Shown here piece after piece: positions 17,754 to 25,525 of a DNA stretch of 33,492 nucleotides. The notes beneath the pieces were generated by a model. The model made no database searches. It was not told the DNA's origin and saw only the letters and a list, made by a program, of their open reading frames with translations. How positions within the stretch are numbered: the stretch's first letter is position 1; each line of letters begins with the position of its first letter. The DNA lies in assembly GCA_946623755.1 (NCBI GenBank), contig CAMORK010000025.1, forward strand, positions 1 through 33,492, written 5' to 3'. The DNA comes from an uncultured Butyrivibrio sp. (GTDB lineage Bacteria > Bacillota > Clostridia > Lachnospirales > Lachnospiraceae). The position numbers and the translations under genes were made by a program.

Positions 17754-17760
17754 GTCCCTT
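17732..17760 (-). terminator. Intrinsic terminator of the membrane EAL gene
   Basis: Minus strand: AAGGGACT, 8-nt loop, AGTCCCTT and a run of T. Located 15 bp after the stop at 17776. Confidence 0.85.
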
Positions 17761-17775
17761 AAGAAAGCTGATATT

Positions 17776-20064
17776 TCATGACTTTGAAATCAGTTCTTCA
17801 AATTCAGTAATAGGTATTGGTTTTGAGAAATAGTAACCCTGGAACAGGTGACAGCCCAGTACTTTTAGTCTTTCAAACTGATCGACAGTCTCTACGCCTT
17901 CAGCAAGAGAGATGATCTGAAGGTCTTCCGCAAGGCGGATCACGTTTTTGACTATAATATCCGCTTTGACCTCATCACTGCTCTTGCCAAGGAATTTCAT
18001 GTCGATCTTCAATATGTCAACCGGCATGTCTTTTAACATGTTAAGAGATGAATATCCGCTTCCGAAATCGTCCATTTCAACGATAAAGCCCTGTTTTCTA
18101 AACTCTTCAAGGATCTTCATCTTGTCATCGGTATCCCTCATCATGCTGGATTCCGTAACTTCAATACGCAATCTGTGAGGATCGATGTCATACTGTATTA
18201 CATCGCTGACTATCTCAGCCAGAACATCTGTCATATAGAAGTCTTTTGGCGAAACATTCACAGAAATGAAAAGATTCGGATTTGTCTTTTCCCAACGCGA
18301 GAGAATTTCGCATGCCGATTTCCATATATGCTTGTCCAGCTCCGTTATCATGCCGTTGTCTTCGAACAGAGGTATGAAATCACCGGGTGACATGAAGCCA
18401 TGTACAGGATGGATCCATCTCACAAGAGCCTCAGCGCCGACGATCTTTCCATTTTTGTCAGCTATAGGCTGCAGATAAGGCATTATCTGATTCTCCGCTA
18501 TCGCTGTATCAAGCTGCCCTGATATCTCCTGATCCCAGAGCATTTTATCTCTGATCTTCTTATCAAAGAAAGCGACATGTTTTCTGTAATCATCCTTGAT
18601 CGAATCCAGCGCAACAAGAGCTCTGTCAAAGAGAACCGCGGGATCCTGATCTTCTTCCTGTATCTCGCAGAATCCTATATGTACGGTAATACGATGCTCC
18701 ACATCCCCCAATCTGACTTTAAAATGCGACAGATCATTCTCAATAATATTCTGTACAAACAGCCTTTTAGGAAGGCAAGACCCGAAAGTATCACCGGCAA
18801 TACGACCGTAGATACAGGTCTCATCAGAATATTTCTTGAGCCAGTCTGCAATCTGAATGAGCGCTGCATCACCGAATTCCCGGCCGTATACATCATTAAA
18901 CACCTTAAAGTCGCAGATATAGGTCGATGCAACATAATAATCCTTCAAAAGATGCTGTTTTAGGCGATCAGAGATCACTTTGAAGGTGTATTCTTTGTTG
19001 TATATTCCTGTCAATGCATCGTGATTGGCTGCAAAGAGCTCTTTTTCGATGCGCTTTTTTTCCTCGGTAATATCCCTGACCTTGACGTATGTACCCAGAT
19101 CTCTTTCATATCTGTCGTTGAACCTGCCGTGTGCGATCATGTAGCTACGCTCATTAGGCGCTGTCCCCAGGGACATTTCAACCTCTTTTGCCTCAGGAAA
19201 TTTACTTACATCGCCAAAAAGAGAAATGAGTGTATTTGAAACCTCCTCGAGGTTATCGCTTCTGATCCCCGTCAGCTCTTTTGCAGGCTCATTTACCCAT
19301 ATGCATCTGCCTTCAGGGCCGTATAATACAACTGCCACCTTTGTGTCAGATACAATGTCAGCAAGCATATTGTCCAGAAGCCTGAGCGGTCTGTAAAGGA
19401 TTGAGAAATAATAGATCAGCAGGCCCAATATAGTAAATCCAACCATGGATCTGTCAATAGGGATGCGGAAAAAGACATAGTATGCCTGCCAGATAGTGCC
19501 AAGGATCAAAGTTATAAGGATGACAATATAGCGCTCCTTGTATAACACCGGAGCCTTTATTGCTCTTTTAATGAACACAATCATTACTATGGCGATGGCA
19601 CTGTAGCAGGCTACTCTGTGTATTGAAACGCCTATATGTGGAACACTGAGAAAATATGGCTTCCCGTATGCCGAAACTTCCTGAAGTTCAAAGGCATGAG
19701 CAAAGAAATTGTTCAGAAGAAGCTGGATAACATCAATTGTAAACAGAATATGGAGCCAGAACGGCACAATTTGATCTTTTTGGTTTTTGGCATTTTTTAC
19801 ACTGCAATACTCTCTGGTAAAACGCAAAAGAGCGTACATGGCAATGTCCATGCCAATGTAGTACATATAATAACCCACCAGTGCCACAACTCGTGTGCTG
19901 GTACCGATTATGAACATATTTCCGAGAACAGGGGGAACAAGCGAGAGACAAAACAGGCAAACAGACTTGCCTATAGATTTTTTTGAGCACATGGAAGCAT
20001 GGCTACAATATAGTAAAGTAGCTATCAATACGGCAAATACTACTATGAAAGCATATCTGAACAT
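17776..20064 (-). CDS. Membrane PAS-GGDEF-EAL protein, probable c-di-GMP phosphodiesterase
   Basis: About 762 aa. The first about 230 residues carry some seven hydrophobic segments (MFRYAFIVVFAVLIATLLYC, SVCLFCLSLVPPVLGNMFII and more), like the 7TM sensor region of some histidine kinases. A PAS-like domain follows (VVLYGPEGRCIWVNEPAKEL). The GGDEF domain is degenerate (AGDTFGSCLP). The EAL domain is complete: AEALVRWIHP, ISVNVSPKDF, RIEVTESSMM, MDDFGSGYSSL, ILKIDMKFL and AEGVETVDQ. So a membrane sensor that breaks down c-di-GMP is predicted. Start: the longest frame opens with GTG at 20109, but ATG at 20064 has GGAGG 8 nt upstream and is preferred; that GGAGG sits in a large inverted repeat. 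Confidence 0.87.
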   Translation of the reverse strand: MFRYAFIVVFAVLIATLLYCSHASMCSKKSIGKSVCLFCLSLVPPVLGNMFIIGTSTRVVALVGYYMYYIGMDIAMYALLRFTREYCSVKNAKNQKDQIVPFWLHILFTIDVIQLLLNNFFAHAFELQEVSAYGKPYFLSVPHIGVSIHRVACYSAIAIVMIVFIKRAIKAPVLYKERYIVILITLILGTIWQAYYVFFRIPIDRSMVGFTILGLLIYYFSILYRPLRLLDNMLADIVSDTKVAVVLYGPEGRCIWVNEPAKELTGIRSDNLEEVSNTLISLFGDVSKFPEAKEVEMSLGTAPNERSYMIAHGRFNDRYERDLGTYVKVRDITEEKKRIEKELFAANHDALTGIYNKEYTFKVISDRLKQHLLKDYYVASTYICDFKVFNDVYGREFGDAALIQIADWLKKYSDETCIYGRIAGDTFGSCLPKRLFVQNIIENDLSHFKVRLGDVEHRITVHIGFCEIQEEDQDPAVLFDRALVALDSIKDDYRKHVAFFDKKIRDKMLWDQEISGQLDTAIAENQIMPYLQPIADKNGKIVGAEALVRWIHPVHGFMSPGDFIPLFEDNGMITELDKHIWKSACEILSRWEKTNPNLFISVNVSPKDFYMTDVLAEIVSDVIQYDIDPHRLRIEVTESSMMRDTDDKMKILEEFRKQGFIVEMDDFGSGYSSLNMLKDMPVDILKIDMKFLGKSSDEVKADIIVKNVIRLAEDLQIISLAEGVETVDQFERLKVLGCHLFQGYYFSKPIPITEFEELISKS

Positions 20065-20072
20065 ATTGCACG

Positions 20073-20134
20073 CCTCCGGAATAAAGTAAAAAATCGCATA
20101 GTTACTCACTTAAATTCTATACTTTATTCGGAGG
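20073..20134 (-). promoter_or_regulatory. Inverted repeat covering the ribosome binding site of the membrane EAL gene
   Basis: Arms 20120-20134 (minus strand CCTCCGAATAAAGTA) and 20073-20088 (TACTTTATTCCGGAGG) pair over 15 bp with one bulged base and a 31-nt loop. The second arm contains the GGAGG used by the gene, so in RNA the ribosome site would be hidden. If transcription instead starts at the weak TTGATA/TATAGA promoter overlapping the first arm, the repeat acts only as DNA. Confidence 0.6.
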
Positions 20135-20207
20135 AAAAGATATCAAAATTGCGCAAATTTATTAAACTTTAATTATTGTATACAAGCTGATTTTTTATTC
20201 AAAAGTT

Positions 20208-21314
20208 TTAGCGATCAGACTCCTCTACCAATACGCCCAAAACAACGAACTGGAGGTCATCCTTTTTCGTACAGGTTGAAAGGGTAACAACTTTGCTGTC
20301 TTTATTGACCGGAATCTCAGAATCCATGTAGGACTTGATCCTGACAGGTTCAGCATCCTTTACAAATTCAAGAGCCGCATCAGAAACATAATCATAGAGG
20401 ACATAAGTCTCCGGAACATCCATATACTCAAAGATCAGGTACCTGTAAGCTTTATTTGGTGTAATGATCTGAAAATACATATGGTCGTTATAATAAGCCG
20501 GGTCTTTTCTGTACTCTCTGAGAGACCCAAACATTGTGCCGTCCTTCATGTTATGACCGTATACGATGGAATTGGCATCAGTAAAGTCGGCCGCTGAGCG
20601 ATAATCCAGGAAAATAGCTCCAGTGGGTGCTTCCTCTCCTGTGTAATCAAGCTTGCTGTATTTCTCATTGTTCTCAGCCTGCATTATCGGATAACTGATA
20701 TGTCCATCCTCAAAATATACCCAGCCAACCATCTCAGGATATGCTTCCATAAGCTTATCAAGTTCTATGTCAGCGGTGTCCCAGGACTTCTTCTGAGTTG
20801 TGGCTGTTGTGGTACCTTCGTTTGAAGGCTGCTCTGCTGAAGGCTCTTTTTCCTGAGCCGCAGTCTCTGCTACATCCTGTTTGGTTGCATCAGCTACAAC
20901 TTCCGCATCTTGGGCAGGCTCTGCCGTGCTTGCTTCTACTGCTTCAGCAGGCTCTGCTGTACTTGCTTCTTCTGTTTCAGCAGGCTCTGTCGTGCTTGTT
21001 TCTGCCGTTTCATTGCCTGACTTCGTTGTCTGAAATCCGACCAGCCTCTGCGCTGCAAAAATTGCTGTACACAAAAGAACTCCTGCCAACACAATACCGG
21101 CTACTCTCTTTCCTGTTGATGTATTCTTCCCAAAGAGTGAACACACAAAAATGGCAACAGAAAACAAAGCACTGAGTATGACTATCAGCAGAAGCGCAAA
21201 AAAAGTCGTTACTGCCGCGGTTGCTCTGTGTTTCTCATTAAAGCCCTTCACCGACAGCATCAGACCCGTTATTATATTCTTTTTTCTTTCTTCTAATCTA
21301 CTACTTAACTGCAA
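20208..21314 (-). CDS. Class B-like sortase with acidic linker, catalytic Arg apparently replaced
   Basis: 368 aa if started at TTG 21314 (GAGG 11 nt upstream; the start is uncertain). Two TM segments (about 33-60 and 70-90) are followed by a low-complexity Thr/Glu/Ala linker with repeats of the type ASTAEPAEAVE (about 100-170). The sortase domain (about 185-368) has GWVYFEDGHISYPIMQ, GAIFLDYRSAADF, the catalytic His in VYGHNMKDG (about 254) and Cys in LSTCT (about 348). The expected Arg of the third catalytic position is Gln (DDLQFVVLG, about 355). It would act on the outer membrane face to join proteins to the wall. No sortase substrate is encoded nearby. A likely monocistronic gene with its own promoter. 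Confidence 0.8.
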   Translation of the reverse strand: MQLSSRLEERKKNIITGLMLSVKGFNEKHRATAAVTTFFALLLIVILSALFSVAIFVCSLFGKNTSTGKRVAGIVLAGVLLCTAIFAAQRLVGFQTTKSGNETAETSTTEPAETEEASTAEPAEAVEASTAEPAQDAEVVADATKQDVAETAAQEKEPSAEQPSNEGTTTATTQKKSWDTADIELDKLMEAYPEMVGWVYFEDGHISYPIMQAENNEKYSKLDYTGEEAPTGAIFLDYRSAADFTDANSIVYGHNMKDGTMFGSLREYRKDPAYYNDHMYFQIITPNKAYRYLIFEYMDVPETYVLYDYVSDAALEFVKDAEPVRIKSYMDSEIPVNKDSKVVTLSTCTKKDDLQFVVLGVLVEESDR

Positions 21315-21345
21315 AACTAATTACACCTCTCATTTCAACTCGACA

Positions 21346-21375
21346 ATCATATCACATGAGAGGCCAAATTCACAA
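21346..21375 (-). promoter_or_regulatory. Sortase gene promoter
   Basis: Minus strand TTGTGA (21370-21375), 18 bp, TATGAT (21346-21351), about 30 bp before the chosen start. Confidence 0.55.
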
Positions 21376-21408
21376 TGAAATTTATAAACTCTTGACAGGT
21401 AAATGAAT

Positions 21409-22173
21409 TCAGGAGATCTTCTCGTATATCTTCACGAAGTCCACAGATGCTTCACGGGCCATGTCTGAATCCTTGCCATCGAACCCGTGTCCTGCACCCT
21501 TAACTTCACGCAGAGTCGCGTAGCCGTAGTTGGCAGCTGCGGTTCTGGAATATTCTATGGGCACAACGTCATCCTTGTTGCCGTGGATCAAAAGTACCGG
21601 TTTGCCAAAGCCCGTCTGAAGGTCTTTTACATCTATGTCGGCAGCAACCTTGTCATATTCCGGACTTACAGACATGCCAAAGACTTCTGTCTCTCCGCTC
21701 TCAAGGCGCCTTTTGGAGTCATCCGGAATGACAAATGCCGGATACCAAAGGATAAGCCCCTTCACATCCTCAGTGTAAGCACGTCCTACAATTGCGGAAA
21801 CAAAGCCTCCCTGAGACTCTCCCTGAAGATATAAGCTGTCCTTATCTACATATGCAAGGCACTTTATGCTCTCCATCACATCAACCAGGTCAGATGCCTC
21901 AGTCATGACCGTCATCTCCTGCATGGTTCCATCACTCTCAGACTCAAGTCCGCCTCCACAGAAGTCGAAAAACACGCATACTATGCCACTTTCAGCATAT
22001 CCGTTTCCGTGGTGCATCAGCTCACGATAGTTTGAGCCGAACCCATGCGAGAATATCACCGTTGGAAAAGAGCCCTCTCCATCCGGTCTGAATATCAGTC
22101 CCCTGATGACACGGCCATTCTCCTTGGTCACTTCAAGTTTTTCTTCTATTGTTTTGTAAGTTTTCTTTTCCAT
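21409..22173 (-). CDS. Alpha/beta hydrolase, probable esterase
   Basis: 254 aa cytoplasmic serine hydrolase. The oxyanion loop is VIFSHGFGSNYRE; the nucleophile is in GESQGG (Ser, about residue 120); the acid Asp is in HGNKDDVVP; the His is in KGAGHGFDG. The overall layout resembles the cinnamoyl/feruloyl esterase and dienelactone-hydrolase-like family known in rumen Butyrivibrio. The substrate cannot be deduced; an ester from plant cell wall is one possibility (inference). The ribosome binding site is weak (GTAGG one base before the ATG). It stands between the sortase gene and the fatty-acid operon, 78 bp after the latter's last gene, so it may be read through from it. Confidence 0.8.
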   Translation of the reverse strand: MEKKTYKTIEEKLEVTKENGRVIRGLIFRPDGEGSFPTVIFSHGFGSNYRELMHHGNGYAESGIVCVFFDFCGGGLESESDGTMQEMTVMTEASDLVDVMESIKCLAYVDKDSLYLQGESQGGFVSAIVGRAYTEDVKGLILWYPAFVIPDDSKRRLESGETEVFGMSVSPEYDKVAADIDVKDLQTGFGKPVLLIHGNKDDVVPIEYSRTAAANYGYATLREVKGAGHGFDGKDSDMAREASVDFVKIYEKIS

Positions 22174-22214
22174 ACCTACAATCTTACCACTTTTTCAAAT
22201 CAGTGGCGCAGCAA

Positions 22215-22253
22215 AATGGTCACTTCATAACAGCCTTCATAACAGGGACCATT
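22215..22253 (-). terminator. Possible weak terminator of the fatty-acid operon
   Basis: Minus strand AATGGTC, 25-nt loop, GACCATTTTG. The loop holds a tandem CTGTTATGAAG repeat. The stem is only 7 bp and the T-run short, so read-through into the hydrolase gene is plausible. Confidence 0.3.
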
Positions 22254-23898
22254 ATTTAGATTGGGCGTAGTCTGCTTTTCGAATGGCTGATCTGAGGATC
22301 TTGCCGTTGGCGTTGTGGGGAAGGCTCTTCTCAAACTTCACCATGCGCGGGTATTTGTAGATAGCTGTCCTCTTTTTTACGTAGTCCTGAAGCTCCACAG
22401 CAAGCTTGCTGCCGGGTTCGTAGCCATCATTCAGGACTACACTGGCTTTGACAAGAGCTCCGCGGTTCTTGGAAGGAAAGCCTGTCACTGCGCACTCGAA
22501 CACAGCCGGATGACGCATCAGGATGTCCTCTACTTCTGAAGGGCCGATCCTGTAGCCACTGGATTTTATAACATCATCGTTTCTTCCGACGAAAAAGAAA
22601 TTTCCGTCTTCATCACGGATTGCCATGTCCTTGGTGTGGTAAATACCGCCTTCCCAGACTTCCTTGTACTGCTCCTGCGCGCCAAGATAGCCGGAGAACA
22701 CTCCCACAGGGCGCTTCCCGTCCTTGGGAACGATCACGATCTCACCCTCTGTCCCCACGGGAACCGGATTATTATTCTCATCAACCAGCTCCACCTGATA
22801 CAGCGGCGAAGCCTTTCCTATACTTCCCGGAATCTGCGTTCCGTCCACAGTTGTGCAAATCTGAAGCGCCGTCTCTGTCTGTCCGAAGCCCTCGCGGATC
22901 GTAAGCCCCGTCAGTTCTTTAAACTTCGCCGAAACCTCTTTTGGCATGGCTTCTCCTGCAGTGGTGACGAAGTGCAGATTCTCAAGATTATACTTGCTGA
23001 AATCTTCCAGCACAAAATACTTATATATTGTAGGAGGCGCACAGAAGGTGTTGACCTTCTCTTCCTCCAAAAGCCTTAACATATCGCCTGCATAGAACTG
23101 CTCATAATCATAGACCATAATGGCTGCGCCCATAAACCATTGTCCGTAGAGCTTGCCCCAGGCCGTCTTGGCCCATCCTGAGTCCGCCACGGTAAGATGC
23201 AGCCACCCATTCTGAACTCCGTGCCAGTTCTTGGCAGTAAAAATGTGCGCCAGCGGATATGAAAAGTCGTGGATCACTGCCTTTGGCGCCCCGTTGGTTC
23301 CTGAAGTGAAATAATACAACATCGGATCAGTCACATTTGTCTTTACTCCGGCAAAAGAGCTCTCAGCTGCCTCAACGATCTCGTCAAAACACTCACTGTC
23401 CTTGTATTTCTCGCCCACAACGATCATTGTCACATGCAGTCCTGACACAGCCTCAGCCACTTTATCACAGATATCATCTGTATTTACGCAGATCACAGCC
23501 TTGGCGCCCGAAAGTTTCATTCTCTCCCTTATATCCTCGGCTGACACCATGTGCGATGTGGGAATCGCCACGGCTCCAAGCTTGTGGATTGCCAGAATGC
23601 TGATCCAGAACTCATAGCGCCTTTTGAGGAGCAGCATAACGCCATCACCTCTGCCAATTCCCAGACTTCTCATAGCGTTTGCGGCTTTATCAGACAGCCT
23701 TTTTATATCATCAAAAGTAAATCTTGTGATCCTGCCTTCGGCAGTTTTATGCAAAAGAGCCAGCTGCTTTGGAGCCTCATCGGCGAACCTGTCCATCACA
23801 TCATAGGCAAAGTTAAAGTTATCAGAGTAGTTAAACAAAACATCTGTTATTTTACCCTTACTGTCTTTGATCTCTTTATAGTAATCCTCATATATCAT
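22252..23898 (-). CDS. AMP-forming acyl-CoA synthetase (ACSM/medium-chain-like)
   Basis: 548 aa ANL-family adenylating enzyme: carboxylate + ATP + CoA gives acyl-CoA. Motifs: P-loop-like YYFTSGTNGAPKAVIHDFSY (A3), FVTTAGEAMPKEV (A4), EGFGQTETALQ (A5), YHTKDMAIRDEDGNFFFVGR (A7) and the C-terminal catalytic Lys in NANGKILRSAIRK (A10). The overall pattern is closest to medium-chain or butyryl-type CoA ligases. Last gene of the fatty-acid operon, 12 bp after accA, with AAAGGAAG 6 nt before the ATG. In this place it could recycle or import exogenous fatty acids, or activate acyl primers; both are inference. Not a usual member of fab operons. Confidence 0.87.
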   Translation of the reverse strand: MIYEDYYKEIKDSKGKITDVLFNYSDNFNFAYDVMDRFADEAPKQLALLHKTAEGRITRFTFDDIKRLSDKAANAMRSLGIGRGDGVMLLLKRRYEFWISILAIHKLGAVAIPTSHMVSAEDIRERMKLSGAKAVICVNTDDICDKVAEAVSGLHVTMIVVGEKYKDSECFDEIVEAAESSFAGVKTNVTDPMLYYFTSGTNGAPKAVIHDFSYPLAHIFTAKNWHGVQNGWLHLTVADSGWAKTAWGKLYGQWFMGAAIMVYDYEQFYAGDMLRLLEEEKVNTFCAPPTIYKYFVLEDFSKYNLENLHFVTTAGEAMPKEVSAKFKELTGLTIREGFGQTETALQICTTVDGTQIPGSIGKASPLYQVELVDENNNPVPVGTEGEIVIVPKDGKRPVGVFSGYLGAQEQYKEVWEGGIYHTKDMAIRDEDGNFFFVGRNDDVIKSSGYRIGPSEVEDILMRHPAVFECAVTGFPSKNRGALVKASVVLNDGYEPGSKLAVELQDYVKKRTAIYKYPRMVKFEKSLPHNANGKILRSAIRKADYAQSK

Positions 23899-23910
23899 GG
23901 GTTTCTTCCT

Positions 23911-24672
23911 TTAATAACCGACTTTTCTGAACTTCATGTAGCGCTGAGTAACGAGGGTCTCTGTTGGAATCTCCAGCAGTTCATTTATCTGCGCATAAAC
24001 CTCATCCGAAAGCCCCGGTATATCTTCGCTCCTAATAACCTTATCAATAAGCCCCAGATCATACAGCTTAGATGCTGTAAGCCCTAGAGCCTGTGCCGCA
24101 ACATCAGCTTTATCCTGGGTCTTCCACAGGATATTGGCGCAGCTCTCAGGCGAAACCACGCTGAAATAGGCATCCTCAAGCATCCAGATCCTGTCAGCAT
24201 GGCTAAGAGCCAGCGCTCCGCCGCTTCCACCTTCTCCTATAACAATGGACAGGATCGGAACCTTTAAATCAGACATCTCCGCAAGGCACTGTGCAATTGC
24301 CCTTCCCTGGCCTCTCTCCTCAGCGTCAATTCCGCAGTAAGCTCCTGCAGTATCCACAAAACACAGAACCGGCCGTCCGAACTTCTCCGCCTGCTTCATG
24401 AGACGGAGAGCCTTCCTGTATCCCTCAGGCATGGCACTTCCAAAGTTGTGCTCTATGCGCTCCTCTGTGTTCTTGCCCTTTTCTATTCCGATAACGGTTA
24501 CAGCAATATCATCAATCCTGCCAATTCCGGCTATTACCGCTCTGTCCTCGCCGTACAGCCTGTCCCCATGGAATTCCACAAAGTCTTTTACCACAGACCC
24601 TATAAAATCTATGGAAGTTAGGCGGTTCTCCGATCTGGCAGCCCTGACTATCTCAATATCATTCATTTTCAA
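23911..24672 (-). CDS. accA: Acetyl-CoA carboxylase carboxyltransferase subunit alpha
   Basis: 253 aa; transfers the carboxyl group from carboxybiotin to acetyl-CoA to give malonyl-CoA, with AccD. Typical marks: DFVEFHGDRLYGEDRAVIAG, PVLCFVDTAGAYCGIDAEER, GQGRAIAQCLAEMS and IGEGGSGGALALSHADRIWM. Shorter than the about 320 aa of E. coli, lacking the N-terminal helical part, as in some Firmicutes. Start uncertain: TTG 24672 (GAGGTG 4 nt upstream) or ATG 24666 (10 nt). 16 bp after accD. Confidence 0.93.
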   Translation of the reverse strand: MKMNDIEIVRAARSENRLTSIDFIGSVVKDFVEFHGDRLYGEDRAVIAGIGRIDDIAVTVIGIEKGKNTEERIEHNFGSAMPEGYRKALRLMKQAEKFGRPVLCFVDTAGAYCGIDAEERGQGRAIAQCLAEMSDLKVPILSIVIGEGGSGGALALSHADRIWMLEDAYFSVVSPESCANILWKTQDKADVAAQALGLTASKLYDLGLIDKVIRSEDIPGLSDEVYAQINELLEIPTETLVTQRYMKFRKVGY

Positions 24673-24688
24673 ATATCACCTCTGCGCC

Positions 24689-25522
24689 TTAATATCCATG
24701 GAGCTTCAAAACCCTGTCAATATATTCCCTCTGCTCCTGCCTTGGCACTATTGCATCAATAAAGCCGCATTCCAGCACTCTCTCAGCCTTTTGAAAGCCC
24801 TCCGGAAGCTTCTGATTAAGCGTCTTCTCAATTACTCTCGGCCCCGCAAATCCAACCCTCGCATGTGGTTCTGACAATGTTATGTCCCCAAGCATGGCAA
24901 AAGAGGCATCGACGCCCCCTGTTGTCGGATTTGTAAGCAGCACAATGTATAGATTTCCCTGCTTGTCATGTCTTTTTACCGACGCAGAAATCTTGGACAT
25001 CTGCATAAGGGAAATCATTCCCTCCTGCATCCTGGCTCCGCCGGAGACCGTAACTCCGATCACGGGAAGATGCTGCTCCGTAGCATATTCAAAGAGCCTT
25101 GTTATCTTTTCGCCCACAACGGCGCCCATAGACCCCATCATGAAATTGCCGTCCATGGCAAAGATACAGACTCTGCTTCCGCCGATTGTCGCCTCGCCGC
25201 AGATAACTCCCTCTGTCTCACGGCTCTTTTCCCTGGCTGCGGAGAGTTTCTCCTCATATCCCGGAAAATCCAGGACATTTTTGGATTCCATATCCCTGTC
25301 CATCTCAACAAAGCTTCTTTTATCCGTAAGCATCAGTATTCTTCTGCGGGCCCTCACCGGAAAGTAGTGTCCACACTCAGGACAGACAAAATTGTTCTTC
25401 CTGATCCTTGCCACCGACACCTGCCTCCCGCACTTCTTGCAGGTTATCCTCCTGCTCCTTGGCCTGTTTCCGGTATTTTCAAGCTCATTATTGGCTTTCA
25501 GAAATAAGCTCTTAAGTTCCAT
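24689..25522 (-). CDS. accD: Acetyl-CoA carboxylase carboxyltransferase subunit beta
   Basis: 277 aa. An N-terminal zinc ribbon has four Cys (CKKCGRQ about residues 24-27 and CPECGHYF about 46-49). The carboxyltransferase fold has VTVSGGARMQEGMISLMQMS and NPTTGGVDASFAMLGDITLS. Pairs with AccA. Starts 3 bp after the accC stop. Confidence 0.94.
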   Translation of the reverse strand: MELKSLFLKANNELENTGNRPRSRRITCKKCGRQVSVARIRKNNFVCPECGHYFPVRARRRILMLTDKRSFVEMDRDMESKNVLDFPGYEEKLSAAREKSRETEGVICGEATIGGSRVCIFAMDGNFMMGSMGAVVGEKITRLFEYATEQHLPVIGVTVSGGARMQEGMISLMQMSKISASVKRHDKQGNLYIVLLTNPTTGGVDASFAMLGDITLSEPHARVGFAGPRVIEKTLNQKLPEGFQKAERVLECGFIDAIVPRQEQREYIDRVLKLHGY

Positions 25523-25525
25523 ATC

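Noticed and set aside
20065..20109. GTG start of the membrane EAL gene at 20109
   Set aside because: No ribosome binding site; ATG 20064 has GGAGG at 8 nt. It would also place codons within the hairpin loop.
20073..20134. c-di-GMP riboswitch before the membrane EAL gene
   Set aside because: Only a single long stem is present; the conserved junction and tetraloop-receptor features of known c-di-GMP aptamers are not seen.
20900..21010. CRISPR-like or tandem DNA repeat array
   Set aside because: The repeats are imperfect and encode the Thr/Glu/Ala linker of the sortase protein.
23551..24087. 178-codon plus-strand frame across the acyl-CoA synthetase/accA junction
   Set aside because: Antisense to two well-supported genes; no ribosome site or motif.
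24968..25507. 179-codon plus-strand open frame opposite accD
   Set aside because: Antisense shadow of a clear accD; composition (His/Arg-rich) is not protein-like.
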